From Microbispora sp. ZYX-F-249 (lineage in GTDB: Bacteria; Actinomycetota; Actinomycetes; Streptosporangiales; Streptosporangiaceae): 64,000 nucleotides of DNA. The stretch is from the NCBI RefSeq assembly GCF_039649665.1, contig NZ_JBDJAW010000005.1, positions 186,001 to 250,000 of the forward strand, written 5' to 3'. The notes under the pieces are model-generated. The model worked only from the letters and a program-made list of their open reading frames with translations. It did not search any database and was not told the origin of the DNA. Shown here one piece after another: positions 50,646-62,372 of the stretch (its first letter is position 1; each line of letters starts with the position of its first letter). Both the position numbers and the translations under genes were made by a program.

Positions 50646-52139
50646 TCACACGCGCGCGTAGGCGAAGCTCGGCGCGTGGCTCGGCCCGCGCCGCAGGTAG
50701 GCCCACCACGTGAGCCCGGCGAGCAGCACGTAGGAGCCGATGAATATCCACAGGGCGGGCAGCGACCACCCCGCGTGCTCCTGGGCGACTCGGGCCGCGG
50801 CGGCGCCGGTCGCGCCCTTCATCGCGCTCGCCGCGTCGGTGCTCGCCAGGCGGAACACCTGCTGGATCAGGAACCCGCCGAACGCGCCGATCGCGCCGGC
50901 GATGCCGATCACGGCCGCGGCCCTGCGCTTGTAGTCCGGCGCGGTCAGCGCCGGGTCGAGGCCGCGTGCGGCCGCCTCCCTGCGCCCCAGCTCGCCGAAG
51001 ATCACCGGGATCATCCGGTACGTCGAGCCGTTGCCCACGCCGGAGCAGGCGAAGACGACCAGGTAGGCGCAGAAGAACAGGCCGAAGTCGTGGCGGAGCA
51101 CCCCGCCCGCCGCCGCGACCGTCGCCACCACCATTCCGGCGAAGACGGCCAGCGTGACCCGGGCCCCGCCGTACCGGTCGGACAGCCGGCCCCCGAGCGG
51201 CCGGGCGACCGACCCGGCCAGCGCCCCGACGAAGCCGAGCCCGGCGAGGTAGTCGCGCACGAACGCATGCTGGGCGAGGAACTCCGGGAACGTCGTCCTG
51301 ATCACCAGCGGCAGCGCGAAGGAGAACCCGATGAACGAGCCGAACGTGCCGACGTAGAGCAGCGACACGATCCAGGTCTGCCCGTGCCGCAGCGCGGCGG
51401 CGTACGACCTGGGGTCGGCCCTGGCCTCGGCGAGGCCGTCCATGAACAGCCAGGCGCAGACCGCGGCCACCACGATGAACGGCATCCAGACCAGCCCGGC
51501 GTAGGCGAGGTGGACCCGCGTGCCCGACGCCGCCACCGGCACCCCGGCGACGACCACGAGCGGCACCAGGAGCTGGACGACCGCGACGCCGAGGTTGCCG
51601 CCCGCCGCGTTGAGGCCGAGCGCGAAGCCCTTGCGCCGCTCGGGATAGAAGAACGAGATGTTCGCCATCGAGGAGGAGAAGTTGCCGCCGCCGACGCCGG
51701 CCACGGCGGCGCAGGCGAGCAGGATCCAGAACCTCGTGTCGTGGTCCTGCGCGGCCAGCCAGCCGCTCGGCACGACGAACGCCAGCAGCGAGGACGGGAC
51801 CAGCAGCAGGACCGCCGAGATCGTCGTCCACACCCGGCCGCCGAAGCGCGGCACCGCGAACGTGTACGGGATCCGGATCGCCGCGCCCACCAGGTTGGGC
51901 GCGGAGACGAGCCAGAACGACTCCGAAACGCTCATCGGCAGTCCCGCGGCGGGCAGGCTCAGCACCACCACCGACCACAGCACCCAGATCGCGAAGCCCA
52001 GGTGCTCGGTGAAGACCGACAGGATCAGGTTGCGCCGGGCCACCCGGCGTCCGGTGGTCTCCCAGAACTCCTCGTCCTCCGGGTTCCAGTGCTCGATCCA
52101 GCCGCGGCCGCGCCGGGCGGCCCTGGTTCGCGCGCTCAT
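50646..52139 (-). CDS. narK: NarK-type nitrate/nitrite transporter
   Basis: 497 residues from an ATG at 52139. A long MFS protein with the nitrate signature GVGGGNFSSSMANISFFYPE and a second one in FACSGVGNGSTYRMIPVIF. The N-terminal WNPEDEEFWETTGRRVARRNL is typical of actinomycete NarK. It imports nitrate or exchanges it for nitrite. It is in line with the two nitrate-reductase genes, which end 93 bp upstream, and with aromatic biosynthesis genes beyond. It is followed by a 180-bp gap and the small-peptide gene. Confidence 0.93.
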   Translation of the reverse strand: MSARTRAARRGRGWIEHWNPEDEEFWETTGRRVARRNLILSVFTEHLGFAIWVLWSVVVLSLPAAGLPMSVSESFWLVSAPNLVGAAIRIPYTFAVPRFGGRVWTTISAVLLLVPSSLLAFVVPSGWLAAQDHDTRFWILLACAAVAGVGGGNFSSSMANISFFYPERRKGFALGLNAAGGNLGVAVVQLLVPLVVVAGVPVAASGTRVHLAYAGLVWMPFIVVAAVCAWLFMDGLAEARADPRSYAAALRHGQTWIVSLLYVGTFGSFIGFSFALPLVIRTTFPEFLAQHAFVRDYLAGLGFVGALAGSVARPLGGRLSDRYGGARVTLAVFAGMVVATVAAAGGVLRHDFGLFFCAYLVVFACSGVGNGSTYRMIPVIFGELGRREAAARGLDPALTAPDYKRRAAAVIGIAGAIGAFGGFLIQQVFRLASTDAASAMKGATGAAAARVAQEHAGWSLPALWIFIGSYVLLAGLTWWAYLRRGPSHAPSFAYARV

Positions 52140-52232
52140 GTGCGTCTCCTCGTCAGGCGGTTCTCGGGAGCCGGGCGTTTACGGGTCAGGTGGTCATCGG
52201 GTCAGGCGTTTTCCGGGTCAGGCGTTTCTCGC

Positions 52233-53684
52233 TCAGGCGTTCTCGGACTCGGCGAGCCAGCGGGCGATGCCGCACACCGCGTCGGCGCAGGTGCCGCACC
52301 CCGTGGTCGCCCGGGTGGCCGAGGCGAGCGCGGTCACGTCGCGGGCTCCCGACCGCCACGCTGCGGCCAGGGCGTCCTTGCTGACCGCGTTGCAGCGGCA
52401 CACCACGCTCGTGCCCGGCAGCGCCGCCGCGTTGCCGTCTCCGGGGGCGGCGCCCTCGCCGTACGGCATGGCCCGGCCGAGCAGCAACGCGAGCCGGTCG
52501 GGCGGCACGGGCAGGCCGCGGTCGTAGAACTGCGTGATCGCGGCGGCGGCGTCGGGCACGCCGATCGCGATGGCCCCCGCCACCCGCTCGTCGCGGACGA
52601 CGAGCTTGGCGTAGCGGCCCCGGGCCGGTTCGCTCAGCCACAGCACCTCGGCGCGGGGGTCGTCCGGCGCGGCGTGCACGTCGCCCAGCGCCGCCAGGTC
52701 CACCCCGCTCGCCTTGAGCCGGGTGACCACCTTCGTGCCGCGGTACGGCGACCGCGTGCCGGTGAGCAGCGCGGCCAGCGCGGCGGCCTGCTCCCAGGCG
52801 GGCTGCACCAGGCCGGGCACCGTGCCGGGGTGCCGCGCGCAGTCGCCGATCGCGTGGATCAGCGGGTCGCTCGTGCGCAGGTCGTCGTCGACCAGCACCC
52901 CGCCGTCGACGGCGAGCCCGGCGGCGGACGCCTGCGCGGTCTGCGGGCGCACCCCGGCCGCCACGACGAGGAGGTCGGCGGCGACCAGCCGGCCGTCGTC
53001 CAGCTTGAGCCCGTCGCCCGGCAGGTAGCGGGCCGCCCGCGAGTTCAGCAGCACCCGCACGCCGAGGCCGCCCAGGACCCGGGCGAGCACCTGGCCCGCG
53101 CCGTAGTCGAGCTGGCGCTCCATGAGGTGGCCGGTGTGGTGGACGACGGTGACCGCGTTGCCGCGCGCCGCCAGGCCCCTGGCCGCCTCCAGGCCGAGCA
53201 GGCCGCCGCCGAGCACGGCCACCCGTACGCCGCCCCGCGCGCCGGCCGTGATCGCGGCGCAGTCGTCCAGCGTGCGGAACGTCGCCACGCCGGGGGCGAG
53301 ACCCCCGTCGTCGCCGAGCAGGCCCTCCACCGGCGGCACCCACGCGCGGGCGCCGGTGGCCAGCACGAGCACGTCGTAGCCGACCCGTGTGCCGTCGTCG
53401 AGCACGACGCCGCGCCCGGCGCGGTCGATCGACACGACCTCGCGGCCCCGCCGCACCTCGACTCGGTGCCCGGCGCCCCAGCCCTCCTCCTGCAGCCGCA
53501 CCGACTCGGCGGACATCGCGCCCGCCAGCACGTTCGACAGCAGGACCCGGTTGTACGGCGGGTGCGTCTCCTCCCCGATCGCGACGATCGCGACGCGCTC
53601 CCCCGCCGGGTCCCTGCGGCGGATCTCCTCCGCCAGCCGGGCGCCGGCCATGCCGTAGCCGGCGATCACGACCCTGGTTTTCAC
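52233..53684 (-). CDS. nasB: NasB-like FAD/[2Fe-2S] electron-transfer subunit of nitrate reductase
   Basis: 483 residues. The GTG at 53684 overlaps the catalytic-subunit stop (GTGA). The FAD-binding fold starts VVIAGYGMAGARLAEEI, with HPPYNRVLLSNVLAG and an NAD-binding VAVLGGGLLGLEAARGL. A BFD-like [2Fe-2S] domain closes the protein (VVCRCNAVSKDAL, TTGCGTCADAVCG). No sulfite/nitrite-reductase siroheme domain is present, so it is an electron-transfer partner like B. subtilis NasB and not a nitrite reductase. It would pass NAD(P)H electrons to the Mo subunit. Confidence 0.85.
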   Translation of the reverse strand: MKTRVVIAGYGMAGARLAEEIRRRDPAGERVAIVAIGEETHPPYNRVLLSNVLAGAMSAESVRLQEEGWGAGHRVEVRRGREVVSIDRAGRGVVLDDGTRVGYDVLVLATGARAWVPPVEGLLGDDGGLAPGVATFRTLDDCAAITAGARGGVRVAVLGGGLLGLEAARGLAARGNAVTVVHHTGHLMERQLDYGAGQVLARVLGGLGVRVLLNSRAARYLPGDGLKLDDGRLVAADLLVVAAGVRPQTAQASAAGLAVDGGVLVDDDLRTSDPLIHAIGDCARHPGTVPGLVQPAWEQAAALAALLTGTRSPYRGTKVVTRLKASGVDLAALGDVHAAPDDPRAEVLWLSEPARGRYAKLVVRDERVAGAIAIGVPDAAAAITQFYDRGLPVPPDRLALLLGRAMPYGEGAAPGDGNAAALPGTSVVCRCNAVSKDALAAAWRSGARDVTALASATRATTGCGTCADAVCGIARWLAESENA

Positions 53685-55798
53685 TGCGCCTCCCGTTCAC
53701 CCGCCGGCGCCAGCCGTACGGCGCAGACCTTGAATTCGGGCATCCGGCTGACGGGGTCGAGCGCCGGATTGGTCACGAGGTTGGCGCGCTGGGCGCCCGG
53801 GAAGTGGAACGGCAGGAAGACCACGTCGGGCCGCATCGACGGCACGCAGCGCACCGTCGCGAGGGCCCGCCCGCGCCTGCCGACGACCTGCGCCGCCGCG
53901 CCGTCCCGCAGCCCGGCCCGCCGCGCCGTGTCCGGGTGCACCTCGACGTACGCCTCGGGCACGGCCGCGCGGAGCTCCTCCACGCGGCGGGTCTGCGCGC
54001 CCGACTGGTAGTGCTGGAGCACCCGGCCGGTGATCGCGTACAGGGGGAAGTCCTCGTCCGGCGGCTCGGCCGGCCCTTTGTGGTCCACGGCGGCGAACCT
54101 GGCCCGCCCGCCGGGATGGGCGAACCGGTCCAGGAACAGCCGCGGCGTCCCCCGATGTCCAGGCGTTCGCGGCACCGGCCAGTGGAGCCGCTCCCCGGCC
54201 CGCAGCCGGTCCCAGGTCACGCCCGAGTAGTCGGCGGGGCCGCCCTCCGAGGCCGCCCGCAGCTCGGTGAAGACCGTCTCCGGGTCGGCGGGGAAGCGCT
54301 CAGGCGGCTGCCCGAGCCGTACGGCGAGGTCGTGCAGGATCTCCAGGTCGGTGCGCACCCCGGGCGGCGGGGCGAGCGCACGGCGGCGCAGCAGCACGCG
54401 CCCTTCGAGGTTGGTCATCGTGCCGTCCTCCTCGGCCCACTGCGTGATCGGCAGCACCACGTCGGCGGCCCCGGCGGTCTCCGACAGCACGAGGTCGGCG
54501 ACCACGAGGAGGTCGAGCGCGGCCAGCCGTCCGGCCACCCGGGCCGAATGCGGCGCCGACACCACCGGGTTGCTGCCGAAGACCAGCAGCGCGGACGGGC
54601 CGTCCGGCGTGCCGAGCGCGTCGAGCAGCTCGAACGCCGACCGCCCCGGGCCGGGCAGCGCGGACGGCTCGACCCCCCACACCCGCGCCACGTGCGCGCG
54701 GGCCGCCGGGTCGTCGATCCGCCGGTAGCCGGGGAGCTGGTCGGCCTTCTGCCCGTGCTCGCGCCCGCCCTGCCCGTTGCCCTGGCCGGTCAGGCAGCCC
54801 CAGCCCGAGCCCCGGCGGCCGGGCAGGCCCAGCGCGAGCGCCAGGTTGATCCAGGCCCCGACCGTGTCCACACCCGTGGCGTGCTGCTCGGTGCCGCGCC
54901 CGGTCAGCACGTACGCGCTCGCGGCCCCGGCCAGGATCGCGGCGGCCCTGCGCTGGTCGGCGGCGGCGACGCCGGTCACCCGCTCCACCCGCTCGGGCCA
55001 CCAGCCGGCGGCCACCCGCCAGGCCTCCTCGAACCCCGTCGTACGGTCGCCGACGTACGCGTGGTCGAGGTGCCCGTCGGCCACGGCGGCGTGCAGGATG
55101 CCGAGCGCCAGCGCGAGGTCGGTGCCGGGGGCCGGCGCGAGGTGCAGCGCGGCGCGCTCGGCCGTGGGGGTGCGCCGGGGATCGACCACGATCAGCCCGC
55201 CGGCGTCCACGGCCCGGCGCAGGTGCGACAGGAAGGGCGGCATCGTCTCGGCCGGGTTGCCCCCGGCGAGCAGCACCGCGTCCGCGCCGTCCAGGTCGGC
55301 CAGGGGGAACGGCAGCCCCCGGTCGAGCCCGAAGGCGCGGTGCGCCGCGGCCGCCGCCGACGACATGCAGAACCTGCCGTTGTAGTCCACCTGGGAGGTG
55401 CCGAGCGCCACCCGGGCGAACTTGCCGAGCAGATAGGCCTTCTCGTTGGTGAGCCCGCCGCCGCCGAAGACCGCGACGGCGTCCGGCCCCCGCGCCGCGA
55501 CGATCTCCTCGATCCTGCGGGCGACCAGGCCGAGGGCCTCGTCCCAGCTCGCCGGGCGCAGCGTCCCGCCGTCCCGGACGAGCGGCGTGGTGAGCCGGGC
55601 CGGCGAGCCGAGCAGGGCCGCGGCGGTCCAGCCCTTCTGGCACAGGCCGCCCGCGGACGGGTCGCGGGGCCGCACCCGGACCGAGGCGCGGCCCGCCGGG
55701 CTGAGGGTCATGCCGCACTGCAACGCGCAGTACGGGCAGTGAGTGTCGACGGCACCGACAGCGGCGTCCGCCGGGCGCGTGCTCGTCGCCGCGCGCAT
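53681..55798 (-). CDS. nasC: Assimilatory nitrate reductase, molybdopterin catalytic subunit
   Basis: 705 residues. The ATG at 55798 follows GAGGAGG. The N-terminal [4Fe-4S] ligands are in DTHCPYCALQCGMTL and GGLCQKGW. The Mo-ligating Cys is in DYNGRFCMSSAAAA. Molybdopterin-guanine-dinucleotide contacts include LTGRGTEQHATGVDTV, GQGGREHGQKADQLPGYR and DVVLPITQWAEEDGTMTNLEGR (motifs given separately). The C-terminal barrel has FHFPGAQRANLVTNPALDP. It reduces nitrate to nitrite in the cytoplasm. DAHP synthase ends only 38 bp upstream on the same strand, so nitrate reduction and aromatic supply are co-transcribed. Confidence 0.92.
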   Translation of the reverse strand: MRAATSTRPADAAVGAVDTHCPYCALQCGMTLSPAGRASVRVRPRDPSAGGLCQKGWTAAALLGSPARLTTPLVRDGGTLRPASWDEALGLVARRIEEIVAARGPDAVAVFGGGGLTNEKAYLLGKFARVALGTSQVDYNGRFCMSSAAAAAHRAFGLDRGLPFPLADLDGADAVLLAGGNPAETMPPFLSHLRRAVDAGGLIVVDPRRTPTAERAALHLAPAPGTDLALALGILHAAVADGHLDHAYVGDRTTGFEEAWRVAAGWWPERVERVTGVAAADQRRAAAILAGAASAYVLTGRGTEQHATGVDTVGAWINLALALGLPGRRGSGWGCLTGQGNGQGGREHGQKADQLPGYRRIDDPAARAHVARVWGVEPSALPGPGRSAFELLDALGTPDGPSALLVFGSNPVVSAPHSARVAGRLAALDLLVVADLVLSETAGAADVVLPITQWAEEDGTMTNLEGRVLLRRRALAPPPGVRTDLEILHDLAVRLGQPPERFPADPETVFTELRAASEGGPADYSGVTWDRLRAGERLHWPVPRTPGHRGTPRLFLDRFAHPGGRARFAAVDHKGPAEPPDEDFPLYAITGRVLQHYQSGAQTRRVEELRAAVPEAYVEVHPDTARRAGLRDGAAAQVVGRRGRALATVRCVPSMRPDVVFLPFHFPGAQRANLVTNPALDPVSRMPEFKVCAVRLAPAGEREAQ

Positions 55799-55836
55799 CG
55801 CTCCACCTCCTCGACCGGCACTCGTACGCAGCGGGA

Positions 55837-56919
55837 CTAGACGACGTCGGGGGTGAGGGCGTCGTGGATCCCGGAGTAGTCGGCGGCCGGTGCGGGGGCC
55901 ATCCGGCGGCCGACGCCGAGCGCCAGCATCTCCAGCCGGTTCATCAGCCGGGCGAAGTCCTCGGGCAGCAGCGCCTGCTTGCCGTCGCACAGCGCCTGCT
56001 CGGGCTGGACGTGCACGTCGACCAGCAGGGCGTCCGCGCCCGCGGCCACGGCGGCCAGCGTGAGCGGCTCGATGAGCTCGGGGATGCCGAGCGAGTGGCT
56101 GGGGTCGACCATCACCGGCAGGTGGGTGCGCCGCTTGAGCAGTGCCACCGCCGACAGGTCGAGGGTGAAGCGGGTGGCCCCCTCGAACGTCCTGATCCCC
56201 CGCTCGCACAGCACGACCTGGTCGTTGCCCTCGGCCAGGAGATACTCGGCCGCGGTGAGCAGTTCGTCGACCGTGCAGCCGAAGCCACGCTTGAGCACGA
56301 CCGGCATGCCGCTGCGGCCCACCTCGATCAGCAGCTCGAAGTTCTGCATGTTGCGGGTGCCGATCTGGAAGCCGTCCACCACCTCGGCCATCCGGTCGAC
56401 GTGCCGGGGGTCGACGACCTCGGTGAGGATCGGCAGGCCGGTCTCCTCCCTGGCCTTCGCCAGGAGCTCCAGACCCGCCCACTTGAGGCCCTGGAAGGAG
56501 TACGGCGTGGTGCGCGGCTTGAAGGCGCCGCCGCGCAGGCCGACCGCGCCGTGCCGGGCGACGGCGGCGGCCGTGGACATCATCTGCCCGGGGTTCTCCA
56601 CCGCGCAGGGGCCGGCGAAGACCGCGATGTCCCCGTCCCCGATCAGGGTGGAACCGATGGACACGACCGTGCCCGAGGGGAACAGCTCGCGCCGGCCGAG
56701 CCGGAAGCCGCCGCCCGCCCGTACGGTCTGCCGCGGCTGGGGCAGGCCGGCCGGGGCGGGCAGCACCGTGGCGGGCCCCTGGGCCACTATCACGTCCGCC
56801 CCGCCCAGCCGGTAGGTCCTGGCGGTGGTTCCGGTGGAGTCGAAGTGCCGGGCCCACCCGGCGAAGCCGGACGGATCGATCGTCGAGTCGAACACCAGCA
56901 ACAGCTCGGCGTCAGTCAT
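55837..56919 (-). CDS. DAHP synthase (3-deoxy-7-phosphoheptulonate synthase)
   Basis: 360 residues. The ATG at 56919 follows GAGAGGA. First enzyme of the shikimate pathway, of the AroG/KdsA-like type I-beta. An N-terminal ~75-residue segment resembles the ferredoxin-like regulatory domain. The barrel has AVFAGPCAVENPGQM, RGGAFKPRTTPYSFQGL, GTRNMQNFELL, LKRGFGCTVDELL, VDPSHSLG and VDVHVQPEQALCDGKQAL. A cluster-encoded copy suggests extra flux to chorismate for aminophenylalanine synthesis. It lies between the AMP-ligase and nitrate-reductase genes. Confidence 0.93.
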   Translation of the reverse strand: MTDAELLLVFDSTIDPSGFAGWARHFDSTGTTARTYRLGGADVIVAQGPATVLPAPAGLPQPRQTVRAGGGFRLGRRELFPSGTVVSIGSTLIGDGDIAVFAGPCAVENPGQMMSTAAAVARHGAVGLRGGAFKPRTTPYSFQGLKWAGLELLAKAREETGLPILTEVVDPRHVDRMAEVVDGFQIGTRNMQNFELLIEVGRSGMPVVLKRGFGCTVDELLTAAEYLLAEGNDQVVLCERGIRTFEGATRFTLDLSAVALLKRRTHLPVMVDPSHSLGIPELIEPLTLAAVAAGADALLVDVHVQPEQALCDGKQALLPEDFARLMNRLEMLALGVGRRMAPAPAADYSGIHDALTPDVV

Positions 56920-56989
56920 GGGAATCCTCTCCACATCCGTGTGGTCGGGTCTGTCATGGGGGTCGGGCCGGCGGTCGCTTCCGCGTGCA

Positions 56990-57034
56990 CGCCGCCGGGC
57001 CGGGCCTTGGGGGGGAACCTCCGGCCCGGCGGCG
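56990..57034 (-). terminator. Strong hairpin between AMP-ligase and DAHP synthase genes
   Basis: CGCCGCCGGGCCGG and CCGGCCCGGCGGCG pair perfectly around a 17-base loop. It lies 94 bp past the ligase stop and 71 bp before the DAHP synthase start. It may be a partial terminator, attenuator or mRNA-stability element within the operon. Confidence 0.55.
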
Positions 57035-57036
57035 CG

Positions 57037-57100
57037 GATCAGGTGCGGATCGAATGCGGATCGCGTGCCGATCGCGTGCCGATCGCGTGCCGATCGCGGG
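57037..57100. repeat. 11-bp tandem repeat GATCGCGTGCC
   Basis: Three exact units (57059-57091) are preceded by two variants (GATCAGGTGCG, GATCGAATGCG) and followed by a partial one. The array directly abuts the hairpin. It is not CRISPR-like because there are no spacers. Confidence 0.85.
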
Positions 57101-57127
57101 ATCGGGCGTCGGGTGGGTGCGGGGGGA

Positions 57128-58813
57128 TCAGACGAAGACGTCGGTGAGGATGGTGCCGAGCGACTTGCCGCCGTTCTCGCGGATGTAGGTCGACAGCGAG
57201 CTGTACTTCTCCCGCAGCCGGCGCTTGAGGACCTTTCCGGTGACGCCGACCGGGAAGTCCTCGTCGGTGCGCGCGACCTCCAGCATGGTCAGCTCGGGGT
57301 GGCCGGCGGCCTTCAGCTTCTCGTTCGCCTCGTTGAGCAACCTCTGCGCGTCCGGCCTGGCGGCGCTGGACGTCACGACCGCCACCGGGACGGTGCGTCC
57401 GCGGTGGATGGCGGCCACCACGGCGCAGTCGAGGACCTCGGGCAGGTCGTTGAGCAGCAGCTCCTCCATGAAGACCGAGTAGCCGGTGCCGCTCGGGGTC
57501 TCGATGGCGTCCACCGCCCGGTCGACCTGGAAGTAGTTGCCCGCCTCGTCGCGGTAGGCCATGTCGCCGGTCAGCCAGTAGCCCGACAGCTTGCTGCGGT
57601 AGGTGGTGTCGGAGTCGCTCCAGTATCCGGCGGTGATCGCCGGGCCCTTCGCGCCGAGCAGCCCGACCTCGTTGACGTCGGCGACCGTGCCGTCCCTGCG
57701 CAGCACCGCGACCTCGGCGACGCCGACCGGCTTGCCCACGCACCGGTCGTTGCGCTCGTCGGCCAGCGTGCGGACCTTCAGCAGCACGCCCCAGCCCAGC
57801 TCGGTGGTGCCGAGGCGGTCGAAGAACGCGGCCGGCGGCAGCGACGGGTCGCGCATGGCCAGGATGCCCTTGATGTGCTTCTCGTGGACCGCGTCGCCGA
57901 TGGAGATCCAGACGTTGACCGAGTCGATCGCCCCGGCCGGCAGGTCCGCGCCCGCCAGCTCGGCGTACGCGTGACCGAAGGCCATGACGGTCGTCGGGCG
58001 GTACTTCTCGACGGCCTTGGCCAGCTCGGGGCCGCTGGTGTCGAACCAGGGCACGAGGGGCGTGCCGCCCAGCACGGCGTACGTCGTGTAGGCGATGCAG
58101 CCGAGGTGCGACTGCGGCAGCGCGGTCATCATCACGGCGCCGGGCTGCTCGTGGTGGTCCACGAGGCGGAAGCGGGGCCCGGCCACACACGAGCGGTGGG
58201 TCTGGATGACCGGCTTGGGCCGCCCGGTGGTGCCGGAGGAGTGCAGGATCGAGACCGGGTCCTCGCCGACGTGGCGGAAGCGGGCCTCCTCGGGCAGCGC
58301 GGCGTGCGGCGGCGCCGGCAGTTCCTCGGCCACCTGCGTCCACCGCAGGCCGGGCAGCAGGTGGAACTCCTCGCCGAGGATCTCCAGGTGGGCGATGTCG
58401 GTGTACATGCCGACCGGGTTGGTCTGGCGGCACAGCTCGGTGGCGATGTACCGCGACGCCTTGCTGTTGACCAGCACCGCCACCGCGCCGATCTGGGCCA
58501 GCGCGTAGAAGTGCAGGGAGTAGGCGAAGGAGTCCTCCAGGTAGATGGCCACGCGGTCGCGGGGGCGTACGCCCTGGCGCAGGTACCACACCGACCAGCT
58601 CTGGGCCAGCTCGTCCAGCTCCAGCAGGCTGAACTCGGTCTGCTGCTCACCCCGGGTGTTGGTCAGCGGCCGGCCCAGGTGGATGAACGGCAGCTCCGGG
58701 TGCGGGTTCGCCTCGATGGCCTTCGTCAGCAGGTTGCCGCCGCCGAGGTCCGGGTCCGCGGCGAACCTGGCGCGCTGCTCCGGCGTGAGGACGGTCTCGT
58801 GGGAGATGGTCAT
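57128..58813 (-). CDS. AMP-forming ligase (acyl-CoA synthetase superfamily)
   Basis: 561 residues. The ATG at 58813 follows AAAGGTG and lies 5 bp after papC. ANL superfamily: ATP-binding loop ILHSSGTTGRPKPVIQ, FDRLGTTELGWG, GYWLTGDMAYRDEAGNYFQVDR (hinge region), and the C-terminal catalytic Lys in VGVTGKVLKRRL. It would adenylate a carboxylic acid, forming a thioester, or in diazotase-like relatives activate nitrite. No carrier protein or NRPS gene is present to accept an acyl group. Its place beside PapA/B/C and nitrate reductase makes the substrate the key question of the cluster. Confidence 0.9.
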   Translation of the reverse strand: MTISHETVLTPEQRARFAADPDLGGGNLLTKAIEANPHPELPFIHLGRPLTNTRGEQQTEFSLLELDELAQSWSVWYLRQGVRPRDRVAIYLEDSFAYSLHFYALAQIGAVAVLVNSKASRYIATELCRQTNPVGMYTDIAHLEILGEEFHLLPGLRWTQVAEELPAPPHAALPEEARFRHVGEDPVSILHSSGTTGRPKPVIQTHRSCVAGPRFRLVDHHEQPGAVMMTALPQSHLGCIAYTTYAVLGGTPLVPWFDTSGPELAKAVEKYRPTTVMAFGHAYAELAGADLPAGAIDSVNVWISIGDAVHEKHIKGILAMRDPSLPPAAFFDRLGTTELGWGVLLKVRTLADERNDRCVGKPVGVAEVAVLRRDGTVADVNEVGLLGAKGPAITAGYWSDSDTTYRSKLSGYWLTGDMAYRDEAGNYFQVDRAVDAIETPSGTGYSVFMEELLLNDLPEVLDCAVVAAIHRGRTVPVAVVTSSAARPDAQRLLNEANEKLKAAGHPELTMLEVARTDEDFPVGVTGKVLKRRLREKYSSLSTYIRENGGKSLGTILTDVFV

Positions 58814-58818
58814 CGGTC

Positions 58819-59847
58819 TCACCTTTCATTCGTGACGGGGCGTGACGTGCTCGTAGAGGGGTCGGGCTGGTACGGGCCCGGGGCGTGCTCAGGGGGGCGC
58901 AGTGCGCCGAACATCTCGGCGCAGGTGTCGCGGTAGAAGCCGAGATCGGGACCGAGGAGATCGCGCAGCCCGCCCAGGGCCGCCGCGAACTCCGCCTCCC
59001 CGTCCGACGGGCCGTCCGCCGGGCCGTCGAGGAGGGCGGCGAGTGTGCGTACGCCTTCCGCGAGCGCCGCGCGGGCGGCGGCGGCCTGCGGGTTGGCCGA
59101 CTGGACGTCCCAGTAGACCTCCGGGGTGCCCGAGGCGATCCGGGCCAGCAGCGCGAGCAGCGTGGCGTGCGGCGGCGGGGCGACGGCGGCCAGTTCGGCG
59201 ACCCCGACGCCGAGGCGGGCCAGCGCGAAGCCGAACGACAGCACCGCCGCGTGGGTGAGCGCCTGCGTCGCCGCGGCCAGCCGGTCGTGCTCGTGCGCGC
59301 CGAGCCGTACGGCACGGCCGCCCCAGCTGTCGACCAGCCGCAGCAGCGCCCGGGTCCGGGGGCCGTCGTGGACCACGACGGCGGCGACCGGCCGCCCGGC
59401 GAAGCCGAGCGAGGGGGCGAACATCGGGTTGAGACCGGCCGCCTCGACGTCCCCGGCGTGCGCCCGGACCGCCTCGGCGATCGGGCCCTTGACCGAGAGC
59501 GTGTCGGCGAGCAGCGCGCCCGGGCGCATCGCGGCGGCGACCTGTTTCACCGCCGCCAGGGCCACCGGCTCGGGCACCGCGAGCAGGACGAGGTCGGCCC
59601 GCCCGATCTCCTCGGCGAGATCGGGCCCGATGTCCGTGATGTCGCCGCGCAGGAACCTCGGCCCCCCGGCACTGGGCTGGTCGGCACTGGGCTGGTCGGC
59701 GCTGGGCCGGCCGGCGCTGGGTGCGGGGTCGACGACGACCACCTCGGCGCCGGACCGCAGCAGGTGCCCGGCGAACAGGCCGCCCACCGCGCCCGCGCCG
59801 CCCACGACGACACAGCGCCGCAGCAGGTCCGTCTCCCCGCGGGTCAT
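58819..59847 (-). CDS. papC: Prephenate dehydrogenase-like enzyme, PapC type
   Basis: 342 residues from an ATG at 59847, two bases after the pabAB stop. The NAD-binding fold is [22 protein letters not shown] Pro/Ser/Ala repeat (PSADQ twice) interrupts the Rossmann part. [27 protein letters not shown] and [20 protein letters not shown] match the TyrA/PapC helical half. With fused pabAB and a mutase in the same operon the likely reaction is oxidative decarboxylation of 4-amino-4-deoxyprephenate to 4-aminophenylpyruvate. An ordinary prephenate dehydrogenase is a less likely alternative. Confidence 0.88.
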   Translation of the reverse strand: MTRGETDLLRRCVVVGGAGAVGGLFAGHLLRSGAEVVVVDPAPSAGRPSADQPSADQPSAGGPRFLRGDITDIGPDLAEEIGRADLVLLAVPEPVALAAVKQVAAAMRPGALLADTLSVKGPIAEAVRAHAGDVEAAGLNPMFAPSLGFAGRPVAAVVVHDGPRTRALLRLVDSWGGRAVRLGAHEHDRLAAATQALTHAAVLSFGFALARLGVGVAELAAVAPPPHATLLALLARIASGTPEVYWDVQSANPQAAAARAALAEGVRTLAALLDGPADGPSDGEAEFAAALGGLRDLLGPDLGFYRDTCAEMFGALRPPEHAPGPYQPDPSTSTSRPVTNER

Positions 59848-59849
59848 GG

Positions 59850-62286
<2,437 letters not shown>

Positions 62287-62372
62287 GTGAACAGCCCTCC
62301 AATCGGGGGTGCACGGGATGTTCCGGCCCTGTCGGGCTAATTCAGGATTCGATCCGGCGGGCATTTCTCACA

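Noticed and set aside
52233-53684. Nitrite reductase large subunit (NirB).
   Set aside because: The FAD and BFD-like domains are present, but the protein ends at 483 residues without the siroheme/[4Fe-4S] sulfite-reductase domains.
57037-57100. Possible CRISPR array.
   Set aside because: Units are 11 bp and directly joined without spacers, and no cas gene is present. The 12-bp and 24-bp repeats elsewhere are coding tandem repeats.
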